A stretch of 11,808 nucleotides of DNA, taken from Thalassospira sp. UBA1131. GTDB lineage: Bacteria > Pseudomonadota > Alphaproteobacteria > Rhodospirillales > Thalassospiraceae. This document shows positions 7,112-11,808 of this stretch, piece after piece. The DNA lies in contig NZ_DCAO01000044.1 of assembly GCF_002311515.1 (NCBI RefSeq), positions 10,236-22,043 of the forward strand. The letters are read 5' to 3'. Position 1 is the stretch's first letter, and each line of letters opens with the position of its first letter. The notes below the pieces were generated by a model that had not been told where the DNA came from, made no database searches, and saw nothing but the letters and a program-made list of their open reading frames with translations. The position numbers were made by a program, and so were the translations under genes.

Positions 7112-8440
7112 TTAGAAGCGCTGGGAACCCTTACCGAATTCCGGATAGGCTTCCAGACCAAGCTCGGTCGCATCCGAACCGTTGGCTTCTTCTTCCTCGG
7201 AGAGGCGGATACCAACAGTGAACTTCAGAGCCAGCCATACGATAGACGAAGCAACGATGGTGAAGGCACCCATTGCAACGATACCGGTGATCTGCGTACC
7301 GAAGGAAGCACCGTCATTGGTGAACGGAACAGCAAGCGTGCCCCAGATACCAGCAACAAGGTGAACCGAAACAGCACCGACAACGTCGTCGATTTTCAGT
7401 TTGTCGAGCAGCGGAACCGCAACAACAACCAGGATACCACCGATTGCACCGATGATGATCGCCGAGCCAATGGTCGGGGTGTCCGGAGCAGCCGTGATCG
7501 AGACCAGACCAGCCAGTGCACCGTTAAGTGCCATGGTGAGGTCGACCTTTTTGTAAAGGATCTGGGTCAGGATGATTGCTGCAACCACACCGCCGGCAGC
7601 AGCCATGGTGGTGTTGCCATAGATGTTGGCAACGGCGATGACGTCAGCGCCGGTACCCATAGCAAGCTGGGAACCACCGTTGAAGCCGAACCAGCCGAGC
7701 CACAGGACGAAGGTACCAAGCGTTGCAAGCGGAAGGTTCGAACCCGGCATCGGGTGAACGGAACCGTCTTCGCCGTACTTGCCTTTACGTGCACCAAGGA
7801 TGATCGCACCGGTCAGAGCAGCCCAGCCGCCGACCGAGTGAACAATGGTGGAACCGGCAAAGTCAGAGAAGCCCATTTCCGACAGCCAGCCGCCGCCCCA
7901 GGTCCATGCACCGGTGATCGGATACAGAACGCCAGTCAGAACAACGACGAAGATCAGGAACGGCCACAGTTTGATACGCTCGGCAACAGTACCCGATACG
8001 ATCGAAGCTGCGGTGGCAACGAAGACCATCTGGAAGAACCAGTCGGATGTTGCGGAATAACCGCCAGAGAAGTCGCCACCAAGGGCAGCGGAGTCATCTG
8101 CGCTCCACAGGCTCAGCGAGCCGATCCAGCCAGACACATCCATGTACATCAGGTTGTAACCGATGAGGTAGTACATGATGCCTGCGATTGCGAAGAGCGA
8201 AATGTTCTTAAGCAGGATGGTGGTAACGTTTTTGGTACGAACCAGGCCGCTCTCAAGCATAGCAAAGCCCGCCGCCATGAACATGACGATTGCGCCACTG
8301 AACAGGAAGCTAAAGCTGTTGAGAATGAACTGGGTTTCAGCCGGAACGCCTGCGTCCTGAGCAAAAGCCGGAGAAGCGATTGCCAGAAGGGCGGTAGCTG
8401 CAGCCGCAGCAAGGCCGGTTTTCTTCATGGAAATAGTCAT
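7112..8440 (-). CDS. amtB: Ammonium transporter AmtB with signal peptide
   Basis: This is an inner-membrane ammonium channel partnered with GlnK. Of its 442 residues the first 27 form a cleavable signal sequence (basic start, Ala-rich core, AFA before QDA), as in E. coli AmtB, giving the usual periplasmic N-terminus and 11 helices. Pore and gate residues are in place: Phe140 and Phe253 (WFGFN), Trp181 (WTWGGGW), Ser257, Asp193 in SDFAGST, and twin histidines His201 (IVHSVGGW) and His360 (SVHLVAG). The tail GIRLSEEEEANGSD...AYPEFG is the GlnK-docking region. ATG 8440 has a good Shine-Dalgarno (GGGGAGA); an internal ATG at 8428 is less well placed and would shorten the signal peptide. It starts 23 nt after glnK, forming the widespread glnK-amtB operon, and ends before a strong terminator. 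Confidence 0.97.
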   Translation of the reverse strand: MTISMKKTGLAAAAATALLAIASPAFAQDAGVPAETQFILNSFSFLFSGAIVMFMAAGFAMLESGLVRTKNVTTILLKNISLFAIAGIMYYLIGYNLMYMDVSGWIGSLSLWSADDSAALGGDFSGGYSATSDWFFQMVFVATAASIVSGTVAERIKLWPFLIFVVVLTGVLYPITGAWTWGGGWLSEMGFSDFAGSTIVHSVGGWAALTGAIILGARKGKYGEDGSVHPMPGSNLPLATLGTFVLWLGWFGFNGGSQLAMGTGADVIAVANIYGNTTMAAAGGVVAAIILTQILYKKVDLTMALNGALAGLVSITAAPDTPTIGSAIIIGAIGGILVVVAVPLLDKLKIDDVVGAVSVHLVAGIWGTLAVPFTNDGASFGTQITGIVAMGAFTIVASSIVWLALKFTVGIRLSEEEEANGSDATELGLEAYPEFGKGSQRF

Positions 8441-8463
8441 AATGTCTCCCCTTGTCTCTGGAC

Positions 8464-8802
8464 TTACAGGGCGTCGTCGCCGGTTTCACCAGTACGGATA
8501 CGAACCGCCTGATTCACATCAAGAACGAAAATCTTACCGTCCCCGATTTTCCCGGTTTGAGCAGTTTTGGTGATGGCTTCGACAACCTGATCAACCAGAT
8601 TATCCGTGATGGCGACTTCCAGCTTCACCTTCGGCAGGAAGCTGACCATGTATTCAGCACCACGATAAATTTCGGTCTGACCTTTCTGGCGACCAAAACC
8701 TTTAACTTCGGTGACCGTCAAACCCTGGACGCCCAGTGCGCTAAGCGCTTCACGGACTTCGTCCAGTTTGAACGGCTTAATGACAGCAGTAACAAGTTTC
8801 AT
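8464..8802 (-). CDS. glnK: Nitrogen regulatory protein PII, GlnK type
   Basis: GlnK is a trimeric cytoplasmic signal protein that reads 2-oxoglutarate, ATP/ADP and glutamine (by uridylylation), and plugs Amt channels when nitrogen is plentiful. The 112 residues equal the standard family length, starting MKLVTAVIKPFKL. The T-loop (about 37-55) has Gln39, Arg47 (the pore-inserting Arg of the family) and the uridylylation site Tyr51 in YRGAEYMV. Lys58 and the TGKIGDGKIFV strand (about 83-93) are nucleotide- and effector-binding elements, and the C-terminal RIRTGE is intact. I chose ATG 8802 because GGGAGG lies upstream; an in-frame ATG at 8823 would put this ribosome-binding site inside the gene. 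Adjacency to amtB supports GlnK over GlnB. A sigma-54-like promoter at 8875-8891 suggests induction under nitrogen limitation. Confidence 0.97.
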   Translation of the reverse strand: MKLVTAVIKPFKLDEVREALSALGVQGLTVTEVKGFGRQKGQTEIYRGAEYMVSFLPKVKLEVAITDNLVDQVVEAITKTAQTGKIGDGKIFVLDVNQAVRIRTGETGDDAL

Positions 8803-8874
8803 AATAATGCGACCTCCCGGCATATCCGTTGAGTACCAACGTGGTAATCACGATTTCGCAGTCGCAGTCTCCAA

Positions 8875-8891
8875 ACCAAGAATCGTGCCAG
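8875..8891 (-). promoter_or_regulatory. Sigma-54-like promoter of glnK-amtB
   Basis: On the minus strand the sequence is CTGGCACGATTCTTGGT. The -24 box CTGGCACG is a perfect RpoN match, the 4-nt spacing is correct, and the -12 box is TTGGT instead of TTGC(A/T). It is about 73 nt upstream of the glnK ATG. glnK-amtB is a classic NtrC/sigma-54 target. I could not find a clear GCAC...GTGC NtrC site upstream. Confidence 0.65.
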
Positions 8892-9012
8892 ACTCAGAAT
8901 AAAAATCGTAAATTACTGTTTTTGTTGCATAAAATGATGAATCAATCTGACGGAATTATGACTTCGTTCTGTCATGACCGGATTAAAATCTGCACAAAAT
9001 CTGTGGCTGTTC

Positions 9013-9032
9013 AAAAAATATGCATATTTTTT
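9013..9032. repeat. Perfect 20-bp AT-rich palindrome upstream of glnK
   Basis: AAAAAATATGCATATTTTTT is exactly self-complementary and lies about 120 bp upstream of the glnK -24 box, which is enhancer distance. It lacks a GC-rich stem, so it is not an intrinsic terminator; a protein-binding site or bent DNA (A-tracts) is more plausible. Confidence 0.6.
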
Positions 9033-9375
9033 AATCAACCTGTCGCGTAATTGAAAAGCGCTTACAGCTCAAGGCTCTGTGGCAAATCGCATTCCTGGTC
9101 CGCGGGACTTGTCGCAACCAAGGGGTGATATGCCTTGGCAGGTGGCGATGGCGCATTCACGGCTGTCAAAGATGGTTTGCCCCGATGTTGTGCTGCCAAA
9201 GGTGTGATAACTGCGCGTCGATGATCGGTGCGGGTTGTGGCTGCGTATCTGGCAGGGTAAAGATGTGCAAACAACGCTTCCACGACGCCCTATTGCGTCA
9301 GGTCAACGCAGGATGCCAAGTTGCATTGTAAACCGGCATCACTGGCCAAGGCCAAACGACACAGGAAATTGCGAT

Positions 9376-10599
9376 ATGCATGATCATCAGCCACTTCAAA
9401 CCGATGTCATTATTCTTGGGGGCGGCTTGAACGGTGCTTCCATGGCCTTGGCGCTGGCCCATGGCGGTATCAAGTCGGTGGTGATTGATTATGCAGACCC
9501 CAAAACCATCCTGACGGCCAATTACGATGGCCGGACCTGTGCGATTGCTGCCGCCTCCAAATCGGTTTTGGAAGTGATCGGAGCCTGGGAAAACATGGCC
9601 GATGGTGCGGAGCCGATCCTTGATATTCGCATTGCCGATGGTCAAAGCCCGCTTTTCCTGCATTACGACCATCATGATGTCGGTAACGAGCCGCTTGGCT
9701 ATATCGTCGAAAACCTTGTCACGCGCAGTGCGCTTTATCGTGCCATCGAAAAAAACGATCTGGTCAAAATGATTGCACCGGCCAAGGTCGAAACGATTGC
9801 ACGTGATCAGGGTGCCATGACCATCACGCTGGCAGATGGGCAAGTCGTGCGTGCGCCACTTGCCATTGGGGCCGAAGGGCGCAAATCAATGTTGCGCGAA
9901 TGGGCAGGCATCAAGACCTATAACTGGAGCTATAAGCAAAGTGCGGTGGTTTGCACCGTCAAGCATCAGCAGTCCCACAATGGGCTGGCGGTCGAGCATT
10001 TCCTGCCGGCAGGCCCGTTTGCAATCTTGCCGATGACCGATAACCGTTGCTCGATTGTCTGGACCGAGGGCACGGATCAGGCCAATTATCTGGTCAATCT
10101 TGATGATCAGACCTTCCTTGATGAATTGCATCGCCGGTTTGACGGCTATCTCGGTGATCTTGAAGTTATCGGGCCACGCTTCTGCTATCCGCTTGGGTTG
10201 CAGCACGCCTATCACTATACCCAGGATCGCTTGGCGCTGATTGGTGATGCAGCGCACGGCATGCATCCGATTGCCGGTCAGGGGCTGAATATGGGGATCC
10301 GCGATGTTGCGGTTCTGGCAGAAATTCTGGTCAATGCCCGTCGTATTGGTCGTGATATCGGCAGTGCCGATGTGCTGGCAGAATATGAACAATGGCGTCG
10401 TTTCGATAACACGGTGATGCTGGCGGTAACCGATATCACCACGCGCCTGTTCTCCAATGATATCGCGCCGATCCGTTGGGCGCGTGATATCGGATTGGCG
10501 ATTGTCGAGAAAATCCCGCCCCTAAAAAAGACCTTCATGTCGCATGCGATGGGCTATGCCGGCACGCTGCCAAAACTGATGCAGGGCAAGCCGCTGTAA
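9376..10599 (+). CDS. UbiH/UbiF/COQ6-family FAD-dependent ubiquinone biosynthesis hydroxylase
   Basis: This is a class A flavoprotein monooxygenase that hydroxylates the aromatic ring of ubiquinone precursors using FAD, NAD(P)H and O2, in the membrane-associated Ubi complex. From ATG 9376 it has 407 residues, normal for the family. The N-terminal Rossmann motif GGGLNG is at 15-20, followed by the conserved DGRT (51-54). GAEGRKS (165-171) stands in the place of the usual GADGRxS, with Glu for Asp. The second FAD motif GDAAHGMHPIAGQGLNMG spans 290-307 and carries the ubiquinone-hydroxylase signature. The ATG has AGGA about 9 nt upstream; the open frame extends to 9235 but those codons look non-coding. 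Which ring position it hydroxylates (UbiH, UbiF, UbiI or the alphaproteobacterial UbiL type) cannot be decided here. It is monocistronic by appearance and divergent from glnK. Confidence 0.93.
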   Translation: MHDHQPLQTDVIILGGGLNGASMALALAHGGIKSVVIDYADPKTILTANYDGRTCAIAAASKSVLEVIGAWENMADGAEPILDIRIADGQSPLFLHYDHHDVGNEPLGYIVENLVTRSALYRAIEKNDLVKMIAPAKVETIARDQGAMTITLADGQVVRAPLAIGAEGRKSMLREWAGIKTYNWSYKQSAVVCTVKHQQSHNGLAVEHFLPAGPFAILPMTDNRCSIVWTEGTDQANYLVNLDDQTFLDELHRRFDGYLGDLEVIGPRFCYPLGLQHAYHYTQDRLALIGDAAHGMHPIAGQGLNMGIRDVAVLAEILVNARRIGRDIGSADVLAEYEQWRRFDNTVMLAVTDITTRLFSNDIAPIRWARDIGLAIVEKIPPLKKTFMSHAMGYAGTLPKLMQGKPL

Positions 10600-10715
10600 T
10601 CGGATCGCCTTTTGCCACAACCGGGAACTTTCGCTAGGGATTTCGGTCGAAAATTGGGATAGGTGATCAAAGGTCATTTAAAATCATTCAAAAACATGTC
10701 GTTTTTTGTGAGTGA

Positions 10716-10735
10716 TTGTTGATTTGTGTCAACAA
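10716..10735. promoter_or_regulatory. FNR/CRP-like dyad upstream of ompW
   Basis: TTGTTGATTTGTGTCAACAA has perfect 7-bp arms. Its core TTGAT-TTGT-GTCAA matches the FNR consensus TTGAT-N4-ATCAA at 9 of 10 positions. The centre is about 71 nt before the ompW ATG. ompW is an FNR target in enterobacteria, so an FNR/Anr-type site fits. Confidence 0.5.
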
Positions 10736-10757
10736 GTCAGCAAACAGAAAAGCGCAA

Positions 10758-10792
10758 TGTCCCCCTCGAGTTGATCAAACTAACAGGGGACA
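10758..10792 (+). promoter_or_regulatory. Possible RNA hairpin covering the ompW ribosome-binding site
   Basis: TGTCCCC (10758-10764) is the exact complement of GGGGACA (10786-10792), which contains the ompW Shine-Dalgarno 4 nt before the ATG. The 21-nt loop holds the 8-bp palindrome TTGATCAA. If both arms are transcribed the stem would hide the ribosome-binding site. Confidence 0.4.
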
Positions 10793-10796
10793 GATA

Positions 10797-11462
10797 ATGT
10801 CATTCAAATCCAAACTCCTTGGTGCCGCATTGTTGGGTGGCATGATGGCCGCTTCGTTTGTTGCAGCCAATCCGGCTTCCGCACAGACCGCCGAATTCAA
10901 AACCAAACAGGCTGGCGACTTCCTGATTCGCGGCCGTGTGCTGGGTGTCGTTCCTGATGAAGACGTCAAGAGCGGGACTCTGTCTGGTGAAGGTAAAGTT
11001 GATAACGATGTCATTCCAGAACTGGATTTCTCTTACTTCGTGACCGACAACATCGCGCTTGAACTGATTGCAGGCACATCCAAGCATGATGTTAGCTGGA
11101 ACACCGGTTCTGCAGATGTTAACTTGGGCAGTGTCCGTCTGCTGCCGCCGACCCTGACCCTGCAGTATCACTTTATGTCCGATAGCCGCTGGAGTCCTTA
11201 CGTCGGTGCTGGCATAAACTACACCTTCTTCTACGACGAAAAACGAGGCGATGCGCAGTCGATCAGCTATGATGATGGCTTTGGTTATGCGTTCCAAGCT
11301 GGCTTCGACTATGCGATTTCGGGTCCTTGGTCGTTGAACGTCGACGTCAAGAAAATCTTCCTGAATACCGATATCACAACGAATGTAGGCGGCAACACTC
11401 ACAAAGCTGATGCAGACCTCGATCCGTGGTTGTTCGGTGTCGGTATTGGCTATCGCTTCTAA
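10797..11462 (+). CDS. ompW: OmpW-family outer-membrane protein
   Basis: This is a small eight-stranded outer-membrane beta-barrel thought to pass hydrophobic or small solutes. It has 221 residues with a signal peptide of about 29 (KSK start, hydrophobic core, PASA before QTAEF). OmpW-family landmarks follow in order: GDFLIRGRVLGVVPDED near 40-56, the strand PELDFSYFVTDNIALELIAG, LLPPTLTLQYHF, YVGAGINYTFF, AFQAGFDY, the strand around VDVKKIF, and the terminal GVGIGYRF ending in Phe, the usual barrel-assembly signal. ATG 10797 has a strong AGGGGA ribosome-binding site; extending to 10716 would add residues with no signal-peptide character. It ends in tandem TAA TAA. An FNR-like dyad and a ribosome-binding-site hairpin precede it, and an intrinsic terminator follows. 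It is co-directional with the ubiquinone hydroxylase gene, but a 197-nt gap suggests its own promoter. Confidence 0.95.
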   Translation: MSFKSKLLGAALLGGMMAASFVAANPASAQTAEFKTKQAGDFLIRGRVLGVVPDEDVKSGTLSGEGKVDNDVIPELDFSYFVTDNIALELIAGTSKHDVSWNTGSADVNLGSVRLLPPTLTLQYHFMSDSRWSPYVGAGINYTFFYDEKRGDAQSISYDDGFGYAFQAGFDYAISGPWSLNVDVKKIFLNTDITTNVGGNTHKADADLDPWLFGVGIGYRF

Positions 11463-11476
11463 TAAGGCGTGCGTTC

Positions 11477-11488
11477 GAGGTTAACCTC
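11477..11488. repeat. 12-bp palindrome after ompW
   Basis: GAGGTTAACCTC is a perfect palindrome 15 nt beyond the ompW stop and ahead of the terminator. It is too short to form a looped hairpin by itself; function unknown. Confidence 0.35.
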
Positions 11489-11506
11489 CCCGGACAGCAA
11501 GACACT

Positions 11507-11544
11507 AAAAACGGTCCTGTCTTTGGCAGGGCCGTTTTTGTTTT
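11507..11544. terminator. Bidirectional intrinsic terminator between ompW and the DUF971 gene
   Basis: AAAAACGGTCCTG pairs with CAGGGCCGTTTTT (one wobble, 7-nt loop). The stem is flanked by T runs on both strands, TTTTTGTTTTG on plus and TTTTTAG on minus, so it can end both convergent transcripts. Confidence 0.9.
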
Positions 11545-11571
11545 GGGACTTCTGGAAAGAAGGGGGGAGCG

Positions 11572-11808
11572 TCAGCGTTTGGCAGGATCGCGCGACAGGC
11601 CGCGTGCTTTGAGTGCGGCGAGATAGTTGTTCCAGAGCTTGTCCTGATTACAGTGCAATTCACGCAGATATTGCCAGCTAAACAGGCCGCTATCATGCAA
11701 GTCGTCGAAGGTAATGCGCACGGCGTAATTCCCGACCGGCACGATATCGATGATGCCGACATGCCGGCGGCCGGCGATGATCTTCTTTTCTGACGGATGA
11801 TGGCCTTG
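11572..11808 (-). CDS. DUF971 (gamma-butyrobetaine hydroxylase-like N-terminal domain) protein, N-terminus outside window
   Basis: Seventy-eight C-terminal residues are visible, read on the minus strand to TGA at 11572-11574. The fragment shows the small DUF971 fold: GHHPSEKKIIAGRRHVGI, then VPVGNYAVRITFDDLHDSGLFSW, then YLRELH and a C-terminal helix ending GLSRDPAKR. The conserved elements are PVGNYAVR, FDD-HDSG(L/I)(F/Y)SW and YL. In bacteria this domain usually stands alone as a protein of about 110-130 residues, sometimes beside Fe-S assembly or Mrp genes. It is related to the zinc-binding N-terminal domain of gamma-butyrobetaine dioxygenase, but the biochemical role of the stand-alone form is not settled. 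It converges on ompW and shares its terminator. About 40-50 residues and the start codon lie beyond the right edge. Confidence 0.88.
   Translation of the reverse strand, partial: QGHHPSEKKIIAGRRHVGIIDIVPVGNYAVRITFDDLHDSGLFSWQYLRELHCNQDKLWNNYLAALKARGLSRDPAKR

Larger units (their letters stand above)
8803..9375. other. Divergent regulatory gap between glnK and the ubiquinone hydroxylase gene
   Basis: This stretch of 573 nt holds no gene I can support. The glnK-proximal half (8830-9060) is clearly AT-rich and carries the sigma-54-like glnK promoter, a weak inverted repeat (ATGAC/GTCAT, 8958-8975) and a perfect 20-bp palindrome (9013-9032). The other half (9061-9375) returns to genomic composition and contains a GTG-started minus-strand frame (9062-9283, 73 codons, plausible AGGG ribosome-binding site) that resembles nothing I know and has unbiased third positions. 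No clear sigma-70 promoter was recognised for the plus-strand gene. Confidence 0.7.

Noticed and set aside
7361..8512. 383-codon plus-strand open frame across amtB
   Set aside because: It is the antisense of a fully conserved AmtB; its product is low-complexity, rich in Asn, Arg and Asp, with no family resemblance.
8464..8823. Longer glnK beginning at ATG 8823
   Set aside because: PII proteins begin MKLV(T/E)A and are 112 residues long; the upstream start would place the GGGAGG ribosome-binding site inside the coding sequence.
9235..9375. N-terminal extension of the ubiquinone hydroxylase
   Set aside because: These 47 codons do not resemble the family; the FAD-binding motif lies at residues 15-20 from ATG 9376, which has its own ribosome-binding site.
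10716..10796. N-terminal extension of OmpW
   Set aside because: It would put a polar stretch before the signal peptide and overlap the FNR-like dyad; ATG 10797 has a strong Shine-Dalgarno.
11505..11762. 85-codon minus-strand frame after ompW
   Set aside because: It overlaps the DUF971 coding frame and runs into the terminator; the DUF971 frame matches a known family.

Overview
The window looks like ordinary chromosomal core DNA from a free-living alphaproteobacterium, most likely the Rhodospirillales/Thalassospira group. I infer this from the mid-50s GC content, the alphaproteobacterial style of FtsK, GlnK, Amt and UbiH-type proteins, and their neighbourhood; no database search was possible. 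I see no mobile element, CRISPR array, RNA gene, phage remnant or obvious defence system.

Layout. Positions 1-1388 (minus) hold most of a methyl-accepting chemotaxis protein cut by the left edge. Positions 1653-5341 (minus) hold a two-gene block: a class I/II aminotransferase resembling succinyldiaminopimelate aminotransferase, followed 53 nt later by ftsK. Positions 5542-8802 (minus) form a nitrogen module: glnK (PII signal protein), then 23 nt later a signal-peptide-bearing ammonium channel (amtB), a strong intrinsic terminator, and a second, dissimilar ammonium channel with its own sigma-54-like promoter and its own terminator. On the plus strand, divergent from glnK, are a UbiH/UbiF/COQ6-family ubiquinone hydroxylase (9376-10599) and an OmpW-family outer-membrane porin (10797-11462). 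A DUF971 protein enters from the right edge on the minus strand (11572-11808) and shares a bidirectional terminator with ompW.

How the parts work together. GlnK binds the cytoplasmic face of Amt trimers and blocks them when nitrogen is sufficient. Both sigma-54-like promoters (perfect TGGCACG -24 boxes, degenerate -12 boxes) sit upstream of nitrogen genes, which fits NtrC-type control, although I found no convincing NtrC site. The ompW leader carries an FNR-like dyad and a possible hairpin over its ribosome-binding site. FtsK, the aminotransferase and the ubiquinone hydroxylase are housekeeping functions.

The most interesting material is regulatory: the paired sigma-54-like promoters, a perfect 20-bp AT-rich palindrome upstream of glnK, the two leader elements of ompW, and the tandem but non-homogeneous Amt pair. 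I did not find a convincing previously undescribed system.
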